Assembly: GCA_025210335.1 (NCBI GenBank)
Contig: JAOARY010000019.1
Coordinates: 30,612 to 94,611 of the forward strand
Length of the DNA stretch: 64,000 bases
Direction: 5' to 3'
From: Peptostreptococcaceae bacterium
GTDB taxonomy: Bacteria > Bacillota > Clostridia > Peptostreptococcales > Peptostreptococcaceae
Within the stretch, counting starts at the first letter, position 1. Every line of letters begins with the position of its first letter. Positions 10,270-18,504 of the stretch are shown piece by piece. The translations under genes and the position numbers were made by a program. The notes beneath the pieces were generated by a model. It ran no database searches. It was given only the letters and a program-made list of their open reading frames with translations, and had not been told where the DNA came from.

Positions 10270-10991
10270 ATGGAAGTTGATTTAAGTAATAGAAAGAAAA
10301 AACGAAATATAAAATTAATAATTAGTTTTATGGTATCTAGTTTGACGATAGTTATTTTAAGCTTTGCAATAAGTGTATATTTTGCAATTGGATATTTACT
10401 TTGCTTAGTTGTTCATGAGTTAGGACATATTATTATTGCAAAGAAATTAAACAAAAAAATTTATTTTGCAGGAATAACACCTTTAGGTGCTTATATTGAA
10501 ATTGAAGATATAAATGACTGTAAGGAATCATTGAAATTGAAGATATAAATGACTGTAAGGAATCATTTTTAATAGGAATAGGTGGACCTTTGGCAGGTCT
10601 TTTTTTAGCTTTAATTTATATGCTGATTTTTTATTTTACAAAGACACAAGATGCATTTTTATTGGCAAAGGGATCTATAATACTAAGTCTTTTAAACCTA
10701 ATTCCATTACAACCTTTAGATGGAGGTAAGATAGCAGAAGCTTTATCACCAAAACTTTGTTACTTTGGATTTCCGATTCTTATATATTTATTTGTAAATA
10801 ATGATAGATTAAAGTCGAGAGTGATGATTATTATGATAATGATAGTTGGATTTTTTATGACTTTAGAGTACGAAAGAAAGAGAAAGAAAAGAAAGTATTA
10901 CAACATAGATAAAAAAACAAAATTAAAATACATAGTGCTATATGGTTTGCTTGTAGTTATATTATTTGTTTTAGCTATATGTCTGAATTAG
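10270..10991 (+). pseudogene. M50-family (site-2-protease-like) membrane metalloprotease, frameshifted by a 35-bp duplication
   Basis: The first part (to 10548) has two hydrophobic segments and the zinc motif HELGH at residues 49-53; the second part (from about 10566) has GGPLAG and the second metal-ligand motif PLDGG, then further membrane segments. Together they make an M50 intramembrane protease. An exact 35-bp tandem duplication (10496-10530 and 10531-10565) shifts the frame by two. Removing one copy restores a continuous 228-residue protein (ES joined to FLIGIGGPLAG). Both halves look otherwise intact, so the break is recent or reversible. The substrate is not known. Confidence 0.85.
10496..10565 (+). 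repeat. exact 35-bp tandem duplication inside the M50 gene
   Basis: Two identical adjacent 35-bp units (10496-10530, 10531-10565). 35 is not a multiple of three, so copy number sets the reading frame. Confidence 0.95.
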
Positions 10992-11004
10992 ATTTATTTT
11001 TTAG

Positions 11005-11174
11005 AATAAAGTTAAAATTATTGTTTATAGTATTTTATCTGATAGTATTTCTTTAAATATTATAAATTTATAAGGAAATTATAAAAAAGTAAATCTAATT
11101 TGTTTTAAGTTATAGAAAAAACGAAAAATAAAATTAAATAGAAAAAAGAAGGGTTATTATGGAGAAGTTTTTAA
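11005..11174 (+). repeat. direct repeat copy B
   Basis: Near-identical to 9870-10040. It ends with ATGGAGAAGTTTTTA, after which the sequence diverges and the small frame stops at 11195-11197, overlapping the ATG of the 91-residue gene. Confidence 0.85.
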
Positions 11175-11193
11175 TCAGAAAAGAGTTGGTTAT

Positions 11194-11469
11194 ATGAAAG
11201 ATTTTATTAAAAAATTTATAGTAAATATTTTCTATAATTGTATGAAATACTATGAGAAATCAGTATTATTTAAAATATTTTATTTAATAATAACATTAGT
11301 TATAGGTGTATATATAATTTGCTTGATGGATAATCACAGTAGGGGGGTTAAAGCTGCTGTACAAAGTACTGTTACATTTATTATGCTTTTTCCACATTTT
11401 CATATAAAAAATAAAAAAAATATAGAAGAAGAAAAACTATTTGAGGATGGTAGGGATGAAAGAGCTTAA
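11194..11469 (+). CDS. small membrane protein, paralogue of the 71-residue protein
   Basis: 91 residues, two hydrophobic segments (about 25-47 and 53-70) and a charged tail. MKYYEKS-LFKIFYL and VIGVYI match the protein at 10025-10240. Its ATG overlaps the TGA of a 12-codon frame that begins with the MEKFL start copied in the 170-bp repeat, so its expression may be coupled to that fragment. This arrangement suggests duplication of promoter and gene followed by a fusion. Function unknown. Confidence 0.55.
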   Translation: MKDFIKKFIVNIFYNCMKYYEKSVLFKIFYLIITLVIGVYIICLMDNHSRGVKAAVQSTVTFIMLFPHFHIKNKKNIEEEKLFEDGRDERA

Positions 11470-11525
11470 TATAAAAAAATTAAAAGAAGATATTTTATAA
11501 ATAATACTACTGGGGAGATGATAAA

Positions 11526-11999
11526 ATGGCAGAAGAACAGACATCTGTAAAAGAAATGTGGCATCAATATCTAAAATCAATTAATGAAGATGTTAATAAT
11601 ACAGATAAAAAATATATTTCTTGGCATTTTTGTGATAATGAAAAGGATGCTAATGATTTGGCGAATTTAACTAAGGAAGGCATTAAAAGAGCTACAACAA
11701 GTTTATATTATTGGTATGAAGTTGAAGGTGAAGTATTACCTCAAGTTGGAGATCTTAATATAATTACAAATTGGAATGGTGAAGCAAAGTGTATAATAAA
11801 AACAAAAGAAATAAATATAGTACCATTTAGAGAAGTTACTGAAGAGTTTGCAAAAACAGAAGGTGAAGGAGATAAATCATTAGAATATTGGAAAAACGCT
11901 CATATTAAAGCTTTTAGTAGAGGTCTTAAAGAAGTTGGCAAGGAATTTTTTGAGGATATCCTAGTTGTTTGTGAGGAGTTTGAATTGGTTTATAAATAA
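11526..11999 (+). CDS. ASCH domain protein
   Basis: 157 residues, close to the usual length of YhfF-like ASCH proteins. Features are the N-terminal MWHQYLKS, the ISWHFCDNEKDANDLA segment, KRATTSLYYW, and VGDLNIITNWNGEAKCIIKT, which match the family beta-barrel related to PUA domains. ASCH proteins are thought to bind RNA; some members have ribonuclease or amidohydrolase activity. Start ATG after GGGGAG. It is the last gene before a strong hairpin at 12039-12074. Confidence 0.8.
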   Translation: MAEEQTSVKEMWHQYLKSINEDVNNTDKKYISWHFCDNEKDANDLANLTKEGIKRATTSLYYWYEVEGEVLPQVGDLNIITNWNGEAKCIIKTKEINIVPFREVTEEFAKTEGEGDKSLEYWKNAHIKAFSRGLKEVGKEFFEDILVVCEEFELVYK

Positions 12000-12038
12000 T
12001 TAAATATTTAATAAAATTAATATATTGTAACAAGAATA

Positions 12039-12074
12039 AAGCTAGTGAATGATTGAATAATCATTAACTAGCTT
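12039..12074. terminator. bidirectional hairpin terminator between convergent genes
   Basis: AAGCTAGTGAATGATT and AATCATTAACTAGCTT pair over 16 positions with one mismatch and a 4-nt loop. On the minus strand TTTATTCTT follows, fitting the end of the MBL gene. Confidence 0.6.
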
Positions 12075-12131
12075 AGTTTATAAATTTATTTATTAATCTT
12101 AATATACATATATATTTTAAATTGAAATTAT

Positions 12132-12944
12132 TTATTTTTCCAAAAACTCAACAATATCAGATACCTTTGTTCTATAATTTCTGATACTTAGATTTTTATT
12201 TAGATAATCATAAGCAATATCTTTTGTGCAATGACTTATATATATCTTATTTATATCTTGACTATTCAAATAATCAATTGTTTTTTGTAATTTTGAGTCA
12301 ATATGATGAAGATGAAAACCACCTAGAACAATATCTATTTTTGATTCATTCATAATTTCTTTGGAATACTCAATGATATTACAAATACCACTATGAGAAC
12401 AACCTGCAATAATTACAAGTCCATTTTGACCTCTAAATACAATTGCAGAATCATCTATTACAAAATCATCTTCATTATTTTCTAGTATAAAGTCAGTTTC
12501 TTTGGCTTCAAAATCATTATATCTTTTGATATGTCCCAAGAAACAAAGATTATCATCCAAAAAATATGGTTCATCTTTTAATAGGAGATTAAAACTATCT
12601 TTTGTATAAGCTTCACAAAGAGCCATTCCTAAATAAGAATTATCTTTCTTTCTATATCGTTTAGTAAAAATTTCGCTACAAGCGATAAGATTTCTTTTTT
12701 TAAAATCGGTATCAATAAATCTAAGTCCATCACCATGATCAAAATGACCATGACTTAGAATAATATCATCAATATTAGATATACTAAGATTTAATTTTTT
12801 TGCATTTTCTAAAAATAAAGAAGTTCTTCCACTATCAAATAATATGTTCTTTTGATTTTTTCTTTGGATATATAAACTAAAGGCTTTATCAGATTCAAAG
12901 CCTTTAGTTTTAATATTATCTACTAAGAAATAAATCTTATTCAT
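12132..12944 (-). CDS. MBL-fold metallohydrolase (COG1237-like)
   Basis: About 270 residues. The metallo-beta-lactamase motif is HGHFDHGDGL, preceded by an FDSGR segment and followed by AGCSHSGI and GGFHLHH. The pattern VDN, FDSG, AKKLNLSISNIDDIILSHGH fits the COG1237 branch, which includes proteins related to dihydropteroate-type synthases in methanopterin pathways; the substrate here is unknown. The ATG at 12944 is preferred over upstream in-frame codons because AAAGGG lies nine bases before it. It overlaps the stop of the amidohydrolase gene (ATGAATAA), so the two are translationally coupled. Confidence 0.8.
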   Translation of the reverse strand: MNKIYFLVDNIKTKGFESDKAFSLYIQRKNQKNILFDSGRTSLFLENAKKLNLSISNIDDIILSHGHFDHGDGLRFIDTDFKKRNLIACSEIFTKRYRKKDNSYLGMALCEAYTKDSFNLLLKDEPYFLDDNLCFLGHIKRYNDFEAKETDFILENNEDDFVIDDSAIVFRGQNGLVIIAGCSHSGICNIIEYSKEIMNESKIDIVLGGFHLHHIDSKLQKTIDYLNSQDINKIYISHCTKDIAYDYLNKNLSIRNYRTKVSDIVEFLEK

Positions 12945-14544
12945 CACAATCATCCCTTTTGTAAACGACTTTTCCATCTATTATTGTTTGAAGTACTTTA
13001 ATATTTTTAATATCTTTTTTATCTACATTTATTATATCATTATCTAAAATAACCATATCAGCAAGTTTGCCTTTTTCCAAACTTCCTCTTAAATCTTCTA
13101 CAAAATTAGCATAGCAAGGAGTTTTTATATAAGCTCTTATTGCATCATATAATGAAGTATTTTCATTTTTATTTAGATTATAATCATTACACGCAAGATA
13201 AATCCCCAAAAGTGGTTCAAAACCTAAAAATTCATAATCATCATCTCTTTTTAGTCCAAATGTGGAGTTAAAAGGCCAATCACTATTAAATATAACTTTG
13301 ATTTCATTTTGGACAAAGCTATTGAACCTAAAGCTATCTTTTAATCTTTCTTCACCTAAAGTGTTTATATTTAAATCTTTTTGTAGATTAAATATCGGTT
13401 GGAATGATGCTATTAGATTAAGCATTTTGAATCTACTTATATCTTCATCTTTTATAATTTGTAGATGTTCAACTCTTGAACGTGTATTCATTTCATAGTT
13501 TTTATATTCATCATAATAAAGATCTAAAAATACACTCAAGGCTTCATCACCTATTGCATGTACTGCGATTGATTGATTATTTTTAAAGGCTCTTTTTATT
13601 TCTTTTTTCATATAATTAATATCTATTGTAAGTTTACCTCTTGTATGACTATCATTATTGTAAGGTCTTGATAAATAAGCAGTTTTGGAACCAAAGCTTC
13701 CGTCTAAGAAATATTTAGTTGGCCCTATTTTTAAGAATTTATCAATTTTCTTTCTATTTAAATCAAAATTAAATTTAGATATTTTAGAATGTCCATAAGG
13801 TGAAGAAAATATTCTTATATTAAGCTCTTCATTTTTGTACAATTCTTTATATAGGTTATAATTGCTAAATGGGTTAGTTAATATATCATTTATTGAAGTA
13901 ATTCCTTGAGATATTAGAGCTTTATTAGCTTTTTTTATTGCCTGTTTAAAATAATCTTTTGGAAGTTTTTTTTGGATTCTTTCCATCAAGATAAATACAT
14001 CTTCTTCGTAAAATACTCCACTTAGTGAATGATCTTCTAATTTATTTGCATCTTTATATTTTTTATCTTTAGAAAGCCCAAGTTCTTTAATCGCTAATGA
14101 GTTTAATACCAAACAATGACCGTCCTCTTTTACCATACAAACTGGTTTGTTTAAAACTATTTCATCAATAGTTTTTCTTGTTGGAATATTACCATCAAAT
14201 ATCTTGTTCTCGTCAAATCCACTTGATAATATCCAGTTATAAGGCGTTTCAAAAGCATAATGTATAAGTTTTTCTTTGAAATCTTCAAAATTATCTATAT
14301 TTTTTGCATTGAAGTCAACTAAAGTTCGTCCACCTTCAACTAAATGCATATGACTTTCAAAGAAGCCAGGAATTATAGTTTTACCTTTTAAGTCGATTTT
14401 TTTTACACTATCATTTACTTTTGAAAATATTTCGTTAGTATTTCCAAGAGCTTCAATAATATTATCATTTATGAGTATTTCTTTATATATTTTATTATGT
14501 TTATTTAAAGATATTATATTTGCATTATAATAAAGTGTTTTCAT
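12937..14544 (-). CDS. amidohydrolase family 3 protein (YtcJ-like)
   Basis: 535 residues, typical of YtcJ-type amidohydrolases. Metal-binding and conserved segments are present in order: FFESHMHL near the N-terminus, DGHCLVLNS, FLDGSFGSKTA, AVHAIGDEAL, SRVEHLQI and NSDWPF, then a C-terminal small beta domain ending GKLADMVILDND. These enzymes hydrolyse amide or related C-N bonds in small molecules; the substrate is not predictable. First gene of a two-gene operon with the MBL hydrolase, whose start codon it overlaps. Start behind GGGAGGG. Confidence 0.87.
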   Translation of the reverse strand: MKTLYYNANIISLNKHNKIYKEILINDNIIEALGNTNEIFSKVNDSVKKIDLKGKTIIPGFFESHMHLVEGGRTLVDFNAKNIDNFEDFKEKLIHYAFETPYNWILSSGFDENKIFDGNIPTRKTIDEIVLNKPVCMVKEDGHCLVLNSLAIKELGLSKDKKYKDANKLEDHSLSGVFYEEDVFILMERIQKKLPKDYFKQAIKKANKALISQGITSINDILTNPFSNYNLYKELYKNEELNIRIFSSPYGHSKISKFNFDLNRKKIDKFLKIGPTKYFLDGSFGSKTAYLSRPYNNDSHTRGKLTIDINYMKKEIKRAFKNNQSIAVHAIGDEALSVFLDLYYDEYKNYEMNTRSRVEHLQIIKDEDISRFKMLNLIASFQPIFNLQKDLNINTLGEERLKDSFRFNSFVQNEIKVIFNSDWPFNSTFGLKRDDDYEFLGFEPLLGIYLACNDYNLNKNENTSLYDAIRAYIKTPCYANFVEDLRGSLEKGKLADMVILDNDIINVDKKDIKNIKVLQTIIDGKVVYKRDDCDE

Positions 14545-14788
14545 TTTAAAAAAACCCTCCCTCGTTATACTATAATTATAGGTCTTTTTTGTCCTTTGGG
14601 GTAGAAAAAATAAAAGAATTATTAAAAATTTAAGAAAATTAATAATTTGATTATTTTTTTATTTTAGAGTGGATTTAATATAGATAATATTTATAGGAAT
14701 CAAAAATATATAGAATATACTTATAATTTTTGCAAAACTATTGATGTATAATTTACTTATGAATATATGAATTGAGGACGTGATTATT

Positions 14789-15946
14789 TTGAATAGAGTT
14801 TATTTTGATAATGCTGCTACATCTTTTCCAAAGGCAAAAAATGTTGGAAAAAGAATGTGTGAATATATAGAATGTGTAGGAACAAATGTTAGTAGAGGAA
14901 CTTATGAAGAAGCTTATGAAGCTAGTGAAGTGATTTATGAAACAAGAGAATTAATATGCGAATTATTTAATTTCGACAAAACAGAAAACGTTATATTTAC
15001 AAAAAATATAACTGAGAGTTTAAATGTGCTTATAAGAGGAATTGCAAAAGAAAATGATCATTTTATAGTGAGCTCAATGGAACATAATGCTATAAAAAGA
15101 CCACTTAATTTTGTAAAAGAAGAATTAAATATTACCTTTGATGAATGCAAATGTGATAAAGAAGGTAGACTTAATTCATTGGATATAAAGAATTTGATAA
15201 AACCAAATACTAAGGCTGTTATAATGACTCATGCATCTAATATTTGTGGAACTATATTAGACCTTGAAAAAGTGGGTCAAATTTGTAAAGAAAATAATAT
15301 ATTCTTTATAATTGATGCAGCTCAAACTGCTGGATTTTTGGATTTGGACATAAATAAATTAAATGCTAATGCTATTGCTTTTACTGGTCATAAATCATTA
15401 CTTGGGCCAAATGGAATAGGAGGATTTATCATAGATGATGAATTAAACAAAATAACTAAACCTCTTATAACTGGAGGGACAGGAAGTGCTTCAGATTCAG
15501 AAATTCAACCAGATTATATGCCAGATAAATTTGAGTCAGGAACACCTAATATTGTTGGAATTTATGGACTTAATGAATCTTTAAAATATATATTAAATAA
15601 AGGAATTAAAAATATAAGAGAATATGAATTAGATTTGTTTGAGTATTTCATAGAGAAATTAAATGAGCTTAATGGATTTAGGATTTTGGGTACTAAATCA
15701 AGAGAACATTCATGTCCTGTTATATCGCTTGATTTTAATGAATTAGATAATGCTGTTGTTTCGCATACTTTAGCAAGTGAATATAATATATCAAACAGAT
15801 GTGGACTTCATTGTGCACCATCTGCACATAAGACATTAGATACATATCCTCAAGGGAGTGTAAGATTTAGTTTAGGGCATGAGAATACTAAAGAAGAAAT
15901 AAATTATACGATAGATGCATTAAAAAAGATATTGTCAAAACAATAA
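14789..15946 (+). CDS. cysteine desulfurase family aminotransferase (class V)
   Basis: About 385 residues. It opens with RVYFDNAATSFPKAKNV, carries the PLP lysine in FTGHKSLLGPNG and the catalytic cysteine region as NRCGLHCAPSAHK, the form seen in the TIGR01977 (EF2568-like) group rather than in housekeeping IscS/SufS. It should remove sulfur or selenium from cysteine analogues using PLP. The TTG at 14789 has TGAGGA at correct distance; the GTG at 14780 is too close to it. It stands alone, ending in a perfect palindromic terminator, with no iron-sulfur scaffold gene next to it. Confidence 0.87.
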   Translation: MNRVYFDNAATSFPKAKNVGKRMCEYIECVGTNVSRGTYEEAYEASEVIYETRELICELFNFDKTENVIFTKNITESLNVLIRGIAKENDHFIVSSMEHNAIKRPLNFVKEELNITFDECKCDKEGRLNSLDIKNLIKPNTKAVIMTHASNICGTILDLEKVGQICKENNIFFIIDAAQTAGFLDLDINKLNANAIAFTGHKSLLGPNGIGGFIIDDELNKITKPLITGGTGSASDSEIQPDYMPDKFESGTPNIVGIYGLNESLKYILNKGIKNIREYELDLFEYFIEKLNELNGFRILGTKSREHSCPVISLDFNELDNAVVSHTLASEYNISNRCGLHCAPSAHKTLDTYPQGSVRFSLGHENTKEEINYTIDALKKILSKQ

Positions 15947-15972
15947 AATTTATTATAAAAATAAAAAAGGTG

Positions 15973-16014
15973 AAAAATAGATAATAAATAATTAATTATT
16001 TATTATCTATTTTT
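15973..16014. terminator. bidirectional palindromic terminator
   Basis: AAAAATAGATAATAAATAA and its exact complement form a near-perfect 42-nt palindrome with T runs on both sides, between the cysteine desulfurase gene and the minus-strand small gene, whose stop codon lies inside it. Confidence 0.75.
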
Positions 16015-16175
16015 TTAAATATAAAATTGTTTAAATATAAAATTGAAAATATAACTAATGCACTGATTAAGGCTTTTTTTTCATTAAAATTTTCAATTTT
16101 ATTAAGAACATTCCAAAATACAACTATAATAACTCCATCAATAGATTTTTTTGCAGAAAATGTTTTTTTAGTCAA
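15996..16175 (-). CDS. small membrane protein, unknown
   Basis: 59 residues from a TTG at 16175 placed behind GAGGTGA: a basic N-terminal part (TKKTFSAKKS), one hydrophobic segment near 11-22, a charged middle with KIENFNEKK, and a second segment near 36-52. The longer reading from 16211 lacks a ribosome binding site. The stop codon is inside the shared terminator hairpin. No family recognised. Confidence 0.5.
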   Translation of the reverse strand: MTKKTFSAKKSIDGVIIVVFWNVLNKIENFNEKKALISALVIFSILYLNNFIFKKIDNK

Positions 16176-16228
16176 AAATATCACCTCTAACATTATTATA
16201 TATTTTACCACAAAAATAATTCAAAAAG

Positions 16229-16258
16229 AGGCTGTTGCATTTTTTAGTGCAACAGCCT
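16229..16258 (-). terminator. terminator near the cyclophilin gene
   Basis: AGGCTGTTGCA/TGCAACAGCCT, 11-bp perfect stem with an 8-nt loop, followed on the minus strand by CTTTTTG. Confidence 0.85.
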
Positions 16259-16283
16259 ATTCTAATTTTTTTATTAATTTTTA

Positions 16284-17009
16284 TTAGTTTTCTTCAACAG
16301 TAACCTTTTTCATCTTTTGTTCAACTAATGGCTTATCCATAGCATTTGTTTCTACCTTAGCCATTTCTTCTACTACTTCCATTCCTTCAATAACTTGACC
16401 AAATGCTGCGTATCCACCATTTAAATGTGGAGCATCGTCTAATACTATAAAGAATTGTGAGCTTGCAGAGTTTGGATTAGCAGATCTAGCCATTGATAAT
16501 ACACCTTTTTTGTGTAGGATTGGGTTTCCTACTCCATTTTGCATGAATTCACCTTTTATATTTTCTTTAGAACCACCAGTTCCATCACCTTTAGGGTCTC
16601 CACCTTGAGCAACGAATCCTGGAATTATTCTATGGAATATAAGTCCATCATAAAAACCTTCTTTAGTTAATTTTACGAAGTTAGCAACTGTTATAGGTGC
16701 ATCATCTTTGAAAAGCTCAGCTTTTATAGTTTTTCCATTTTCCATTTCAATAGTTATTATAGGATTGTGGTTAGCATCCTTTATTGTGTTATCTTCTGTC
16801 ATTTCTTTATCCATCATTTTTAAAACATCCTCCATTGCAATATAAGTTTTGTTATCGTAGCTTATTACATCTGTTTTGAATTCTTGTGCTCCAACTTTAT
16901 AAGTTATATTTTCTTTTACTACATCAATTTGTTCAGTTTTTGAGCTTGCACAAGCTACCGCTGAAAAGATTATAACAAACATTGATAAAATAGCAATAAT
17001 TTTTTTCAT
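16284..17009 (-). CDS. cyclophilin-type peptidyl-prolyl cis-trans isomerase, predicted lipoprotein
   Basis: 241 residues. The N-terminus has a signal sequence ending in a lipobox (SAVAC, Cys about 20), so the protein should be lipid-anchored outside the membrane. Residues about 30-75 form a short domain (YKVGAQEFKTDVISYDNKTYIAME) resembling copper-amine-oxidase N-like repeats; the cyclophilin domain runs from about 80 to the end with FHRIIPGFVAQGGDP, MARSANPNSASSQFFI and LNGGYAAFGQVIEGM. It speeds proline isomerisation in exported proteins. Terminator at 16229-16258. Confidence 0.92.
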   Translation of the reverse strand: MKKIIAILSMFVIIFSAVACASSKTEQIDVVKENITYKVGAQEFKTDVISYDNKTYIAMEDVLKMMDKEMTEDNTIKDANHNPIITIEMENGKTIKAELFKDDAPITVANFVKLTKEGFYDGLIFHRIIPGFVAQGGDPKGDGTGGSKENIKGEFMQNGVGNPILHKKGVLSMARSANPNSASSQFFIVLDDAPHLNGGYAAFGQVIEGMEVVEEMAKVETNAMDKPLVEQKMKKVTVEEN

Positions 17010-17140
17010 TTTTGTAACCCCTTTCTTTAAGTAATTTTTTATGTCGAATTTTTATAATTAAAATCTACATATTAAAAATAATAATTCTGTAATAATAAAT
17101 TATAAAAAAACTATACTATTATATTATACTGTATCTTCCT

Positions 17141-18250
17141 TTATTTACTAGCTTTTTTTGAATAAAAATATGCAGCTAAAAATGCTGTTATAGGTATAGT
17201 CATAATAAGACCGATACTTCCTGTCAAAGATCTTATTATCTCAGTTGCTATTATATCAAGATTCATAATTTTAGTCATTGAAGTTTCTAATTCAGAAAAA
17301 ATAAGCAATAAACTAAGAGAACTACCTGTGTAAGCAAGTATTAAAGTGTTTGACATAGTACCCATTATATCTCTACCAACATTAATACCTGATTTGAATA
17401 ATTCTTTCATTGATATATCATCTTTTATCCTTTTAACTTCTTCTATAGTTGATGCAACTGACATACTAACGTCCATTACAGCTCCTAATGCTCCAAGTAA
17501 TATACCGGCAAATAGAAGTTCTTTAAAATCAAAGACAAGTCCTTGTCTAAGATAAATTAAAATATTAGCTTCTTCACTTGATAGACCTGTTAATTTAATT
17601 TGAGAACCAACAAAGAAAGCAAGACCACCTGCAACAATTACACCACCTATGGTTCCAAGTATTGCACATAAGGACTTGTGACTAAAACCAGATATCAAAA
17701 GCATTGTAATTATGGTGGATACGCTACATACTAAGATTGCTGAAAGTATTGGACTACCACCATTTAATATATACGGAATCATAAATTTAAATACTAGAGC
17801 CATTGTTGCAAATAAACTGATTAATGTTTTAACACCTTTTAGTTTACCAAATATCAATACACATATACAAAATAATATAAATATATAATTTATATAATCT
17901 TGTCTATAATAATCTTCGATATGAACTAAAAACTCATCTTCATCAATTCCGATTACAACAACAACTTTAGTTCCCTTCTCAACAGGCATTGCAAATACTG
18001 TATTATTTGGATCTAAATAATTTTTTGTTTCAAATACTTGATCTTTATATTTACCACTAAGCACTTTTAATTTTACTATTTGAAGTGTTTCACCAAAACC
18101 TACATCTCCTTCACCTTCAATCACACTGAGTACTACAGCTTTTTCATGTTTTAAATTTGAAGATTCCATGGACGAATCTGCAAAAGAATTGAATGTAAAT
18201 AGATTTATCACCACGAGAATCAAAATCAAAAATCTTTTTAAATTGTTCAT
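17141..18250 (-). CDS. YibE/F family membrane protein
   Basis: 369 residues. A signal peptide (about 1-24) is followed by an extracellular beta-rich part (about 30-120, VLSVIEGEGDVGFGETLQ, GTKVVVVIG) and then seven or so membrane segments from 125 onwards, with G-rich helices such as LFAGILLGALGAVMDVSMS typical of the family. YibE/F proteins are of unknown function, with a suggested link to sugar transport. The ATG at 18250 lacks a clear ribosome binding site; a tiny frame of 11 codons with GTGAGGTG before it (about 18324-18289) may couple its translation. Confidence 0.88.
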   Translation of the reverse strand: MNNLKRFLILILVVINLFTFNSFADSSMESSNLKHEKAVVLSVIEGEGDVGFGETLQIVKLKVLSGKYKDQVFETKNYLDPNNTVFAMPVEKGTKVVVVIGIDEDEFLVHIEDYYRQDYINYIFILFCICVLIFGKLKGVKTLISLFATMALVFKFMIPYILNGGSPILSAILVCSVSTIITMLLISGFSHKSLCAILGTIGGVIVAGGLAFFVGSQIKLTGLSSEEANILIYLRQGLVFDFKELLFAGILLGALGAVMDVSMSVASTIEEVKRIKDDISMKELFKSGINVGRDIMGTMSNTLILAYTGSSLSLLLIFSELETSMTKIMNLDIIATEIIRSLTGSIGLIMTIPITAFLAAYFYSKKASK

Positions 18251-18383
18251 ATTACTGGCTTATTAACTATCTTTGGATATGATTTATAAAATAAAGTGAA
18301 ACCAAAGGCTAATTGCCATTACACCTCACTTCCAATTATTATTTTTGTTCATCAAATTAAATTATATAAAAAACCAAAAAAAA

Positions 18384-18425
18384 AATAAACCTAAAATAAA
18401 TTTACAAATTTATTTTAGGTTTATT
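18384..18425 (-). terminator. terminator of the WG-repeat-like gene
   Basis: AATAAACCTAAAATAAATTT and its complement form an 18-20 bp stem; on the minus strand it is followed by a run of about ten T residues. Confidence 0.8.
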
Positions 18426-18504
18426 TAACTTTATATATCAAAAAATTAAAAAGAAAGACTGTGTCAAGAAATATCAAAAAAGAACAACGAGTATCTCAAA
18501 TTTA

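Noticed and set aside
18289..18324. 11-codon frame with GTGAGGTG before the YibE/F gene
   Set aside because: Possible coupling leader, but no conserved structure is visible and such short frames arise by chance; noted only in the YibE/F entry.
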